This document shows positions 16,289 to 25,373 of a stretch of DNA of 39,436 nucleotides, piece by piece. How positions within the stretch are numbered: position 1 is the stretch's first letter; each line of letters starts with the position of its first letter. This DNA is from DAIRDK01 sp035403225 (lineage in GTDB: Bacteria > Bacteroidota > Bacteroidia > Bacteroidales > FEN-979), in the NCBI GenBank assembly GCA_035403225.1, contig DAONET010000022.1, forward strand, positions 1-39,436, read 5' to 3'. Both the position numbers and the translations under genes were made by a program. The notes under the pieces are model-generated. The model searched no databases. It was given only the letters and a program-made list of their open reading frames with translations, and was not told the DNA's origin.

Positions 16289-19200
16289 ATGAAAACGTTT
16301 TTAACGACATTTTCAATAGCCATTGCATTGATGGCTTTTTCCCCTGTGGTCCAGTCACAGGAGAAAGTCGTCGTTCCTGCGAACTACCAGGTAGATACGC
16401 GCGTCGACAACATGGGTTACTGGCGTAAATGTGCCGAGTTAGGCTTGGTTCCGGTTGAGCCCTATCACCGGATCCCGGCGCCGAAATACACGGGGACACT
16501 GGTTGTTGCCGATGGCATCCTGGTGGACGACTCCCCGGATGTACCGGTCACCGAAGAGACCTCGACACAAAGTGAAAACAGCATCGTTATCGATCCGAAT
16601 AATAAGGCGTATATATTGAATTCCAACAACTCCACCCCTGTTCCCGCCGGGAGCATTTACGGGGCCAATTATTTTCATTCCTCCGATGAAGGAGAAACCT
16701 GGACAGGTCAGTTAGAGGGGGCCGGCGGAGGCAACTCCGGAGACCCGGCAGCCTGCATCAATCTGACCGGCCGGCACTATATCGGGTTCATTGACAATGG
16801 ATCCGGGCAGAGTATCTCTTATTCCGACAACCAGGGAGCGAGCTGGACCACCTCAAAAGTCGCCAATTCACCTTCGGGGTTCGGTAATATGCTGGATAAG
16901 AACCATTTGTGGGTTGATAAAAGCCCCACCAGTCCTTTTAAAGGATATTTATATGATGCCTGGACTACTTTCGGAGGCAGCAACGACAGCCAGATTGGCA
17001 TTTCTTATTCCAGTAACAACGGCGTCAACTGGTCATCGGTAACCCATATCAGCCAAGCCGTCAACGCCGGAAGTCACAATCAGGGTGTCAACCTGAAAAC
17101 CGGTCCCGACGGTGAAGTTTACGCCGCATGGGCCATTTATGACAGTTGGCCTTCAGATGAAAAGGCCATCGGCTTTGCCAAATCGATGGATGGAGGCCTC
17201 ACATGGGAACCGGCTGTGAGGGTTATCAACAACATCAAAGGGATTCGTACTTCCGAAGTCACTCCGAACCTTCGGGTGAACTCCTTCCCGAGCATGGCTG
17301 TCGACATCAGCAACAGTTCACATCGTGGTGATATTTATATCGTATGGCCCAACATCGGCGTGCCCGGTGTGAACAGCGGCAATGGATGCGATGTTTATAT
17401 GATCAAGTCGTCCGACAAAGGCGCCACCTGGTCCACCCCTGTTCAAGTCAATACCGATGCTACCGGACAGGGAAAAGATCATTTTTTCCCCTGGATCGCC
17501 TGTGATCAATCCAACGGGATGCTGGCCATCGTATTCTATGACAACCGCAATGTGAATGACAACATGACGGAGACATGGATGGCTTATTCCGATAACGGTG
17601 GAACCACCTGGACAGACATGAAAGTTAGCGACGTCGCTATGACCCCCTCTCCCATTCCCGGCCTTGCCTCCGGATATATGGGTGATTACCTCGGCATCGA
17701 CATTTACAACGGGAAAGCCTATCCCGGATGGGGTGATAACCGGAGCGGACAGGTGATGACTTATGTTTCCCCGATCGATCTTGTTCTGCCTGCGCCAAAA
17801 CTGGTACACGACGCACACCAGGTCAATGACACCGCCTATGGGAACGGAGATGGCGTCATGAGTTACGGCGATACCATATTACTTGGCGTCAAAATAAAAA
17901 ACATCGGTACGCTTGACGCAGATAACGTGGTGGTCACTCTTAAAACCTCATCGCCCTATATTACGATCCTCGACACCACTGAAAATTATGGCGCCATTGC
18001 AAAGGGAGCCTCCAAAAACATTTTAGCCGCTTTCAAATATGCCGTTGCTCAAAACGTGCCGAACAACACCGACATTGAATTCTTCTGCGAGGCGCACGAC
18101 CAGAACGACAGTGTGACCATATCGACCTTTACGGTCAAAGCGATGGCTCCCGCTCCTACCATTATTTCCATGATAGTACAGGATCCTTCCGGGAATAATA
18201 ACGGGCGGCTCGATCCCGGTGAAACCGCCACCATCCATATTCTGAACAAGAATACCGGTCCTTATACTGCTGAAGATGTGATCAGCACCCTGACATCTAA
18301 CAACCCGTTTGTCACGGTTCTGGACGGCACTTATTCTATCGGGGACATGATCCCGGGACAGGAAAAGACAGTGGATTTCACAGTCACGGTAGATCCTTCC
18401 ACGTATTACGGATCTGCTGTCGTTTTACATGATGTAGCGCAAGCCCTGTACCAGAGTGATACCCGCGACTTCCTGCTGCCCATCGGACTGCTGGTGGAAG
18501 ACTGGGAAACCGGCGACTTTACGAAATTTGCCTGGGAACAAGGTGGTGATGTTAACTGGGTCATCGATCCAACTACCAAATGGGAAGGCAATTATGGCTC
18601 GAAATCGGGAGATGTATCCGACAGCCAGAAATCAGAATTGATCATTCATTACAATGTCATGTTCGATGACTCCATTTCGTTCTACCGCAAGGTCTCTACG
18701 CAGATATTGAGCGACATGCTGAAATTCTATATCGACGATATCAGAGTTGGGATGTGGTCAGGTATCCAGGATTGGAAACGCTTTGCATACCCGGTGCTTG
18801 CAGGGCCGCATACTTTCAAATGGGTGTATGATAAAGACGCTACCGGTTCGATGAATGACGATGCTGTATGGACCGATTTCATTGTCTTCCCGCCGGAATA
18901 TAAGACCGCGGTGAATGCCGGTTCCAACGCCACCGTTTGCGGCAACACCCCGTACCTGTTACATGCCATGGCCATCAACTATGACTCGATTCAATGGACC
19001 ACTTCCGGCACCGGAACTTTCAGCGATGTCACCATCCTGAATCCCACTTATTCTCCGAGTGCGGGAGATGTGACCGCCGGGACTGTTACCCTGACACTGA
19101 CTGCCTGGGCTCAGGGAGGTATTGACTCCACCGATCAGGTAGTCCTGACCATCGTCCCCGGGATGACCGCCTCAGCCGGTGGAAATGCCACCGGGTGTTC

Positions 19201-19930
19201 GAGCGCTGCTTTCACACCCGCCGCCACCGCTGCAAACTATGAAAGCATCATCTGGACTACCAAAGGAGACGGAACGTTCGACAACCCGGCAATTCTTACC
19301 CCCGCTTATACCCCGGGACCCGCTGATATCGCAGCCGGAAACGTCGAATTGAAGCTCACCGCTCATTCTGCTGTCTGCCCGGTCATCTCCGACTCATTAC
19401 TCCTGACGATCCTTCCCTCACCGACCGTGAATCTTGGTCCTGACACAGCTATCTGTGCCAACCATACTTATACGCTTGATGCCACCACTCCGGATGCCAC
19501 CGGTTACCTCTGGACTCCTGGCAACCTGACTACTCCCGTTATCATTGTCGATAGCGTGGGAACAGGACTGGGCGTGAAAGAAGTAGTGGTTGTTGTCACG
19601 GCGGCCAACGGCTGTCAGGGGACAGATGCCGTCGACATCCTGTTCAAGGATTGCACCGGCATGGGTGAACTACAGGGAGTCACGGTGAACATGTATCCCA
19701 ACCCTGCGAAAACCAGTGTCACGATTGAGCTTAAATCAGCCACCAACCGGGAGCTGGAGATCACGATCCTGTCAACCCGCGGTGAACAGATCCTCTCCAC
19801 CCGCGGACAGCAGGTGAACGGACTTCTGAAGAAAGAAATCGATCTTTCGACCCTCGCACAAGGTAATTATCTTGTTCAGATATCTGACGGAACCGGACGC
19901 ATGATCACCAAACTCATCGTCGCCAGGTAA
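16289..19930 (+). CDS. Secreted sialidase-fold (Asp-box/BNR) protein with T9SS sorting domain
   Basis: The 1213-residue protein begins with a signal peptide (MKTFLTTFSIAIALMAFSPV). A beta-propeller-like region follows with six Asp-box motifs (S/xxDxGxTW type) near residues 130, 178, 240, 298, 373 and 433. Two CARDB-like repeats occupy about 510-730. A jelly-roll-like carbohydrate/adhesion domain (about 735-870) is followed by Cys-containing Ig/PKD-like repeats (about 870-1125). The C-terminal ~80 residues match a type A T9SS sorting domain (VNMYPNPAKTSVTIEL ... GNYLVQISDG). It would be exported through the Por system and anchored or released at the surface. Asp boxes occur in sialidases and in many non-enzymatic propellers; I did not find a confident Arg triad, so no enzymatic activity is claimed. 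Confidence 0.82.
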   Translation: MKTFLTTFSIAIALMAFSPVVQSQEKVVVPANYQVDTRVDNMGYWRKCAELGLVPVEPYHRIPAPKYTGTLVVADGILVDDSPDVPVTEETSTQSENSIVIDPNNKAYILNSNNSTPVPAGSIYGANYFHSSDEGETWTGQLEGAGGGNSGDPAACINLTGRHYIGFIDNGSGQSISYSDNQGASWTTSKVANSPSGFGNMLDKNHLWVDKSPTSPFKGYLYDAWTTFGGSNDSQIGISYSSNNGVNWSSVTHISQAVNAGSHNQGVNLKTGPDGEVYAAWAIYDSWPSDEKAIGFAKSMDGGLTWEPAVRVINNIKGIRTSEVTPNLRVNSFPSMAVDISNSSHRGDIYIVWPNIGVPGVNSGNGCDVYMIKSSDKGATWSTPVQVNTDATGQGKDHFFPWIACDQSNGMLAIVFYDNRNVNDNMTETWMAYSDNGGTTWTDMKVSDVAMTPSPIPGLASGYMGDYLGIDIYNGKAYPGWGDNRSGQVMTYVSPIDLVLPAPKLVHDAHQVNDTAYGNGDGVMSYGDTILLGVKIKNIGTLDADNVVVTLKTSSPYITILDTTENYGAIAKGASKNILAAFKYAVAQNVPNNTDIEFFCEAHDQNDSVTISTFTVKAMAPAPTIISMIVQDPSGNNNGRLDPGETATIHILNKNTGPYTAEDVISTLTSNNPFVTVLDGTYSIGDMIPGQEKTVDFTVTVDPSTYYGSAVVLHDVAQALYQSDTRDFLLPIGLLVEDWETGDFTKFAWEQGGDVNWVIDPTTKWEGNYGSKSGDVSDSQKSELIIHYNVMFDDSISFYRKVSTQILSDMLKFYIDDIRVGMWSGIQDWKRFAYPVLAGPHTFKWVYDKDATGSMNDDAVWTDFIVFPPEYKTAVNAGSNATVCGNTPYLLHAMAINYDSIQWTTSGTGTFSDVTILNPTYSPSAGDVTAGTVTLTLTAWAQGGIDSTDQVVLTIVPGMTASAGGNATGCSSAAFTPAATAANYESIIWTTKGDGTFDNPAILTPAYTPGPADIAAGNVELKLTAHSAVCPVISDSLLLTILPSPTVNLGPDTAICANHTYTLDATTPDATGYLWTPGNLTTPVIIVDSVGTGLGVKEVVVVVTAANGCQGTDAVDILFKDCTGMGELQGVTVNMYPNPAKTSVTIELKSATNRELEITILSTRGEQILSTRGQQVNGLLKKEIDLSTLAQGNYLVQISDGTGRMITKLIVAR

Positions 19931-19954
19931 TCGGAAATCATCTTTTCAACAATA

Positions 19955-20001
19955 AGAGACACAGTCACACGCTAAAACGTGCTGCTGTGTCTCTTTTTTT
20001 T
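19955..20001 (+). terminator. Intrinsic terminator after the T9SS protein gene
   Basis: Ten-base arms AGAGACACAG (19955-19964) and CTGTGTCTCT (19985-19994) pair perfectly. An inner CACG/CGTG pair extends the hairpin, and a run of T ends at 20001. It is 24 bp after the stop codon. Confidence 0.88.
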
Positions 20002-20048
20002 AATAAATTTACGACTTCCGAATCTGTCAACAACCAAACGCCCACACT

Positions 20049-22313
20049 ATGAAAAAACCGTTACTCCTCTGTTTTGGCCTCCTGATCATCGTTCTGGCCG
20101 GATGTTTTCGTGAAAAAGAAACCGCCCTGATAGATCTGAAAAAAGAATGGAAATTCAAACCCGGTGATGACCCTGCCTGGAGTCAACCCGGCTTTAATGA
20201 TTCAACCTGGTCTGCCATCATTCCCGGTAAGACCTGGGAACGGCAGGGTTATAAAAAATTGGACGGGTACGCCTGGTACCGCATCAAAGTCACCATCCCC
20301 TCTTCCATTCAGAATACCAGTAACATGAAAGACAGTCTTCAGTTCCTCCTGGGGAAAATTGACGACTGTGACCAGGTTTTTCTCAACGGGAAGCTCATCG
20401 GGGAGAATGGAGTGACCATCACAGGCTCCGGGAAACCCTGTTCGGATTTCACCTCGGTTCATGGTTTATGGGACACCCCGCGCAGGTATGTCCTTTCGAT
20501 CACGGATCCCCGCATCCTCTGGGACAAAGAGAACGTCATTGCTGTTCGCGTATTTGATTTTGACGGACCCGGTGGCATGTTTTCAGAACCTTTCTGTATC
20601 AGCATGACCGGATTAAAAGATTATCTCACCTTCGACTTTACCAGCACCGGTTATGAATTTTCCGGAGACACCATGATCGGAAAAAAATTCAACATGGTCA
20701 ACCACTCCCTGAAGGATGATTTCTCCGGTGTACTGGATATCAAGGTTATTTCGTGCGATAACGGAAACATTCTGTTCCGTTCCGATACATTGGCGGCGAT
20801 TCCGAAGGGTGACACGGTGGAGTTTGGTTTTCTTGCCCGTCTCCGGGTTGATCGGCCGGCGTTCGCCATGATCACGTTCACCGAGGGTTCATCGGGTGCA
20901 GCGGTTACCGGGAAGCTGGAGCTGCCTTATATCCTCACACCTGCATCGCCTAAACAGCCCCGCATCAACGGAGCGAGGGTCTTTGGAGTCAGACCCGGAT
21001 CCCCATTCCTTTTTAAAGTACCAGCCACCGGTGAAGCGCCTTTAAAATATTTCGCCACGGGACTTCCTGAGACGCTGACCATCGACGAAGCAACCGGGAT
21101 CATCTCCGGTTATATTCCTAAAAAGGGAACATGGAATGTAACTTTATGCGTTGAAAACAGTCTCGGGCATCAGGAGCGTGATCTCCGGATCGAATGCGGC
21201 GACCTCATCTCACTCACTCCTCCGTTGGGCTGGAACAGCTGGAATTGTTGGGGGCTCAGCGTATCGGATGAACTGGTACGGCAATCGGCCGATTACATGA
21301 AATCGAGTGGCTTGATCGATCACGGCTGGACTTATATTAACATTGACGACGGATGGGAAGACACCCATGTCGACAGCGTAATACGTCCCAACAGCAAATT
21401 CCCGGATATGAATGCCATGACCGATTATGTTCATTCGCTCGGGTTAAAAGTCGGTATTTACTCATCGCCGGGACCGAAGACCTGTGGAGGGTATGAAGGC
21501 AGTTACCGTTATGAATTCCGGGATGCCTGGAGTTACGCCCGTTGGGGAATTGATTATCTGAAATACGATTGGTGCTCCTATTACCAGATCGCTCCGGAGC
21601 CGGATACCAACCAGATGAAATACCCCTATCAACTCATGAAAAGAGCCATCCGGTCTGTTCCCCGTGACATCCATTTCAGTCTTTGCCAGTACGGCATGGG
21701 TGAAGTATGGAAATGGGGTGCCACCGTGGATGGCAACTCCTGGCGCACCACCGGCGACATTACGGATACCTGGGAAAGCATGTCGGGTATTGGTTTCAAT
21801 CAAGGCAAGTGTTCACCATATGCCGGTCCGGGACGTTGGAATGACCCCGATATGCTGGTGGTCGGTTGGGTTGGTTGGGGACCATCGCTCCATTACACGA
21901 ACCTCACACCCAACGAACAATACACCCACATCACCCTATGGTCGATGCTGGCCTCTCCCCTGTTGATCGGCTGTGACCTGAGCCGTCTCGACCCCTTCAC
22001 CCTGAATCTGCTCACCAACGATGAGGTGCTTGCTGTGAATCAGGATCCGGCAGGACGCCAGGCCGTTCAGGTACAGGCTAACGAAAGCTGGCAGATCTGG
22101 AAGAAAGAGATGGAAGACAGCACCGTGGTCGTCGGGCTCTTCAACCTGACAGAAGACCCCATTTATGTCCCCGTCAATCTGAAGAACATACCATTAGAAG
22201 GAAAATGGCATCTCCGCGACGTATGGTCGCAGAAATGCCTTGGTAAAGTTGAAAATCATATTGAAGTGAAGGTGCTCCCTCACGGAGCCAGGATGTTGCG
22301 TTTTAAGCGCTAA
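20049..22313 (+). CDS. Lipoprotein alpha-galactosidase-type GH27 with N-terminal jelly roll
   Basis: The 754-residue protein has a lipoprotein signal with Cys19 in the lipobox LAGC. An N-terminal beta-sandwich resembling the sugar-binding domain of GH2 enzymes follows (about 28-190), then a linker sandwich. A putative Ig (He_PIG-like) domain spans about 310-390. The GH27 catalytic barrel starts at PPLGWNSWNCWG (about 395), and a C-terminal beta domain follows. Predicted catalytic residues are Asp507 in LKYDWC (nucleophile) and Asp570 in WRTTGDITDTW (acid/base), by analogy with human alpha-galactosidase A. It probably releases terminal alpha-galactose (or beta-L-arabinopyranose, also known in GH27) at the cell envelope. 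The last 11 bp overlap the end of the convergent malic enzyme gene. Confidence 0.9.
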   Translation: MKKPLLLCFGLLIIVLAGCFREKETALIDLKKEWKFKPGDDPAWSQPGFNDSTWSAIIPGKTWERQGYKKLDGYAWYRIKVTIPSSIQNTSNMKDSLQFLLGKIDDCDQVFLNGKLIGENGVTITGSGKPCSDFTSVHGLWDTPRRYVLSITDPRILWDKENVIAVRVFDFDGPGGMFSEPFCISMTGLKDYLTFDFTSTGYEFSGDTMIGKKFNMVNHSLKDDFSGVLDIKVISCDNGNILFRSDTLAAIPKGDTVEFGFLARLRVDRPAFAMITFTEGSSGAAVTGKLELPYILTPASPKQPRINGARVFGVRPGSPFLFKVPATGEAPLKYFATGLPETLTIDEATGIISGYIPKKGTWNVTLCVENSLGHQERDLRIECGDLISLTPPLGWNSWNCWGLSVSDELVRQSADYMKSSGLIDHGWTYINIDDGWEDTHVDSVIRPNSKFPDMNAMTDYVHSLGLKVGIYSSPGPKTCGGYEGSYRYEFRDAWSYARWGIDYLKYDWCSYYQIAPEPDTNQMKYPYQLMKRAIRSVPRDIHFSLCQYGMGEVWKWGATVDGNSWRTTGDITDTWESMSGIGFNQGKCSPYAGPGRWNDPDMLVVGWVGWGPSLHYTNLTPNEQYTHITLWSMLASPLLIGCDLSRLDPFTLNLLTNDEVLAVNQDPAGRQAVQVQANESWQIWKKEMEDSTVVVGLFNLTEDPIYVPVNLKNIPLEGKWHLRDVWSQKCLGKVENHIEVKVLPHGARMLRFKR

Positions 22314-23760
22314 CCTGTTCCACTGCCCACTGCAGGGCCTTTTTTACCATTTCCACCGGTGGTTTTTCGATGAACCCGTTCTCCGTCAGGAAGCGGGTCA
22401 TCGACCGGGCGTGTTCAATATCGCGGCTGGCCATTTCGAAAGCTTCTTCGCGGGTTATCTGTACCCTTGCGACACCGTCTTTAATGGCCTGCATCGCCAC
22501 ATCAGCTGATTCGTGCGGGAATACCGAAGCTTCATCCATGGTAGGGACAATATCATCGGGACTAATCCCTCTTCTTTCGGCGTAGTCTGACAATGAATGG
22601 GCAGCACAAATGGCCATATTATCGGTGATCTTACGGGCTCTAACCATCAGCGCTCCTTTCAAAATCCCGGGGAAGCCGATGGAGTTATTCACCTGGTTGG
22701 GGAAATCGCCACGTCCGGTAGCGACAATGTAAGCGCCTTCTTCTTTGGCAGCATATGGATAGATTTCCGGCACCGGGTTGGCGCAGCAGAACACAATGGA
22801 TTTCTCGGCCATGCTTCTCACCCACGGGCGTTTGATCACATCGGGTCCGGGAGTGGAGAGGGAGATCAGGACATCAGCTCCCTTCATGGCTTCATCCATG
22901 GTAAGGATCTTGGAGGTGTTGGTAGACTGACAGAGTTCCCATTTCCGGTAATAACGCGGATCTTTTTTAATGTCTTCCCTGTCGCAATGCAGAGACCCCT
23001 TGGTATCGAAGACCACCATTTTTTTCGGGTCAACGCCGTCGGCAATGAGCAACCGGGCAATGGTAGTATTGGAAGCGCCGGCTCCATGGAGGACAAACCG
23101 GGCATTCTGTAATTTCTTACCGGCCAGTTTCATGGCGTTGAGTACTCCGGCCAGGGTGACGGAAGCTGTTCCCTGAGCATCGTCGTGCCATACCGGGATA
23201 TCACATTCTTCACGCAGAACATCCAATACGCGGAAACAGTTGGGCTGGGAAATATCTTCAAGGTTCACCGCGCCGAAACTGTGTTGAACCATCTTAACAA
23301 ACTGAATGATCCGTTCGGGATCGTGGTTGCCGTTCTCGTCACGACTGTCAACGCATAAAGGCACTGCATCAATACCACCCAGGAACTTCATCAGGAAGGC
23401 CTTCCCTTCCATCACTCCCATTCCTCCCGGAGGGGTGCAGTCGCCATCACCCAGAACACGGGTGGAATCACTGACCACCGCTACGGTATTGCCGCGTCCG
23501 GTCAGGCTGAAAGAGCTGTCGTTGTTATCCCTTATCGTGGTGGAAACTTTCGAAACGCCAGGCGTATACCAAACATTAAACCAATTAAACCCCATAACAG
23601 GAGCACGAGGTACTGTTTGGATCTTCCCATGATAAAAAGCATGTGCATCTATCGACAATTTTTTTAAGAACAAGGTCTTGGCTTTAGCTATCTGATCTTG
23701 TGTGAAATGATCCGGGAACGCCTCATCCAGATTGCTTAAATCAACTTTAATTTCTTTCAT
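22303..23760 (-). CDS. Malic enzyme (oxaloacetate-decarboxylating malate dehydrogenase)
   Basis: The 485-residue protein has a malic N-terminal domain and an NAD(P)-binding domain with VLHGAGASNTTIARLL. Between them are GDGDCTPPGGMGVMEGKA, FGAVNLEDISQPNCF and PVWHDDAQGTASVTLAG, the metal/malate-binding signatures. It converts malate to pyruvate and CO2 with NAD(P)+. An upstream in-frame ATG at 23787 is disfavoured because the -7 box at 23775-23782 lies between the two. The C-terminus extends beyond the core with a helical region (about 405-485), without a phosphotransacetylase fusion. The coenzyme cannot be decided by eye. Confidence 0.9.
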   Translation of the reverse strand: MKEIKVDLSNLDEAFPDHFTQDQIAKAKTLFLKKLSIDAHAFYHGKIQTVPRAPVMGFNWFNVWYTPGVSKVSTTIRDNNDSSFSLTGRGNTVAVVSDSTRVLGDGDCTPPGGMGVMEGKAFLMKFLGGIDAVPLCVDSRDENGNHDPERIIQFVKMVQHSFGAVNLEDISQPNCFRVLDVLREECDIPVWHDDAQGTASVTLAGVLNAMKLAGKKLQNARFVLHGAGASNTTIARLLIADGVDPKKMVVFDTKGSLHCDREDIKKDPRYYRKWELCQSTNTSKILTMDEAMKGADVLISLSTPGPDVIKRPWVRSMAEKSIVFCCANPVPEIYPYAAKEEGAYIVATGRGDFPNQVNNSIGFPGILKGALMVRARKITDNMAICAAHSLSDYAERRGISPDDIVPTMDEASVFPHESADVAMQAIKDGVARVQITREEAFEMASRDIEHARSMTRFLTENGFIEKPPVEMVKKALQWAVEQVSA

Positions 23761-23774
23761 AATCAGGTTTTTTT

Positions 23775-23782
23775 CAAAATTA
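23775..23782 (-). promoter_or_regulatory. -7 box for the malic enzyme gene
   Basis: The minus strand reads TAATTTTG, matching TAnnTTTG, 14 bp upstream of the ATG at 23760. It is arranged divergently with the cold-shock promoter 21 bp away. Confidence 0.5.
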
Positions 23783-23803
23783 TTCATTTTAAAGAAATAA
23801 TTG

Positions 23804-23811
23804 TACCTTTG
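23804..23811 (+). promoter_or_regulatory. -7 box for the cold-shock gene
   Basis: TACCTTTG is a perfect match, 29 bp upstream of the ATG at 23841. The leader of about 22 nt is far shorter than the long regulatory leader of E. coli cspA. Confidence 0.62.
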
Positions 23812-23840
23812 CTCCAGTTTTAATCTAATTTCTAAATTTT

Positions 23841-24032
23841 ATGTCAACAGGTAAAGTGAAATTTTTCAATGAAAGAAAAGGTTTCGGTTTCATTGTAGAT
23901 GACGAAAGTCAGCAGGACATCTTCGTGCATGTCAGCGGTTTAGTAGACAAAATTCGTGAAAACGATCAAGTCTCATTTGACATCACTGAAGATAAAAGAG
24001 GTAAGAAAGCCATTAATGTAAAGAAAGACTAA
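23841..24032 (+). CDS. Cold-shock domain protein (CspA family)
   Basis: The 63-residue protein is a complete single cold-shock domain. RNP1 (KGFGFI, residues 13-18) and RNP2 (DIFVHV, about 26-31) are intact. It binds single-stranded RNA/DNA and acts as an RNA chaperone. It has its own -7 box and terminator, so it is monocistronic. The short leader gives no sign of a thermosensor; expression may be constitutive. Confidence 0.95.
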   Translation: MSTGKVKFFNERKGFGFIVDDESQQDIFVHVSGLVDKIRENDQVSFDITEDKRGKKAINVKKD

Positions 24033-24064
24033 CCTTATCCTTTTTTTCTTTGGAAACAGAAAAA

Positions 24065-24089
24065 GGCAGCTCAGGAGCTGCCTTTTTTT
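24065..24089 (+). terminator. Intrinsic terminator after the cold-shock gene
   Basis: Eight-base arms GGCAGCTC (24065-24072) and GAGCTGCC (24075-24082) are followed by seven T. An A run before the left arm means it may also terminate dnaN transcription arriving from the other side, whose stop is at 24108. Confidence 0.92.
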
Positions 24090-24107
24090 GTGGGATAAAC
24101 TCAGCAA

Positions 24108-25232
24108 TTATTTGTTCAGCATCACCGGCATGACCAGCATGAGGATGTCTTCGTCCTTGTTTTCGCTGTTCACCGGCAGCAGGATTCCCGCGCGGTTGGG
24201 AGCAGACATTTCCACCATTACTTCATCCGTTTCGATATTGTTCAGCATCTCGGCCATAAACTTGGAGTTGAAGCCAATCTCAATATCTTCGCCTTCGTAA
24301 TTACAGGTCAGTCTTTCCTTTGCTTCGTTGCTAAAGTCGGTATCTTCAGCCGAAAGAACCAGTTCTTTGCCCGAGATCTTGAAACGGATCTGATGTGTCG
24401 ACTGGTTAGCGAAGATGGAAACACGGCGAATCGAAGTCAGAAGAGCTATCCTGTCAACAACCAATTTATTGGGGTTATTGGTTGGGATGACGGCATCGTA
24501 GTTGGGATATTTCCCTTCGATGAGGCGGCAGATCAGACTGATATTGCTGAATGAGAAAAAGGCATTGGTACGGTTATATTCCAGTTTAACCGGAGTTTCC
24601 TGTGATGCAAGCAAATTCTTCAGGAGGTTCAACGGTTTTTTGGGCAGGATGAAACTGGCTGATTCGGTAGCTGTTGAATCGGTGCGTTTGTAGCGTACAA
24701 GTTTGTGAGCATCCGTAGCCACGAAGGTGGTGTCTTCCTGTGAGATCTCACAAAATACGCCGGAGAGCACCATTCTCAACTCGTCGTTACCGGTAGCAAA
24801 AATCGTTTTATTAATCGCGTTGGCCAGGGTCATGGAAGCCATTTCCACCGAAGTCGTCTCTTCCAGAGAAGGAGTACGCGGGTATTCGTCGGCTTTATGG
24901 CAAGCTAATTTATATTTTCCTTCGCCGGCGGAGATCTCCACGATCAGGGTCGACTCATTAATGGAAAACGACAAGGGAATCTCCGGGAAAGTCTTCAGGG
25001 TATCTACCAGGATCTTAGCCGGGATCGCCACGCTGCCATCCTCCTCTGCCTTGTCGGGATTCACGGTGACACTCATGGTCGTTTCCAGATCGGACGAGGT
25101 AATGGTCAGGGCATCTTCCTTAAGTTCGAACAGGAAATCATCCAGTATCGGCAGGGTATTATTGGAGTTGATCACCCCCAGGATCGCCTGCAGGTTCTTC
25201 AGTAATAATGAACTCGAGATGATAAATTTCAT
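24108..25232 (-). CDS. dnaN: DNA polymerase III beta subunit (sliding clamp)
   Basis: The 374-residue protein has the three-domain clamp architecture. It opens with MKFIISSSLLLKNLQAILGVI and ends with the usual MPVMLN-type tail. Internal landmarks include TLEIS-like strands, ATDAHKLVRYKR in domain 2 and NSKFMAEMLNNIETDEV in domain 3. It dimerises around DNA and tethers polymerase III. It has its own -7 box (TATATTTG on the minus strand), and is not next to dnaA here. Confidence 0.96.
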   Translation of the reverse strand: MKFIISSSLLLKNLQAILGVINSNNTLPILDDFLFELKEDALTITSSDLETTMSVTVNPDKAEEDGSVAIPAKILVDTLKTFPEIPLSFSINESTLIVEISAGEGKYKLACHKADEYPRTPSLEETTSVEMASMTLANAINKTIFATGNDELRMVLSGVFCEISQEDTTFVATDAHKLVRYKRTDSTATESASFILPKKPLNLLKNLLASQETPVKLEYNRTNAFFSFSNISLICRLIEGKYPNYDAVIPTNNPNKLVVDRIALLTSIRRVSIFANQSTHQIRFKISGKELVLSAEDTDFSNEAKERLTCNYEGEDIEIGFNSKFMAEMLNNIETDEVMVEMSAPNRAGILLPVNSENKDEDILMLVMPVMLNK

Positions 25233-25258
25233 AGAAAAAATGTTTGGTTAAATCTCAT

Positions 25259-25266
25259 CAAATATA
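25259..25266 (-). promoter_or_regulatory. -7 box for dnaN
   Basis: The minus strand reads TATATTTG, a perfect TAnnTTTG match, 26 bp upstream of the dnaN start. Confidence 0.58.
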
Positions 25267-25373
25267 CAACAGAATTTCAAATTCATTCTACTTTTATCCC
25301 CCTTCTGATTTTGAAAAGTTATTCACTTCCCGAAAGGGGTGAAGCGTTGAAAACCGACTTACGACTCAGGTTC

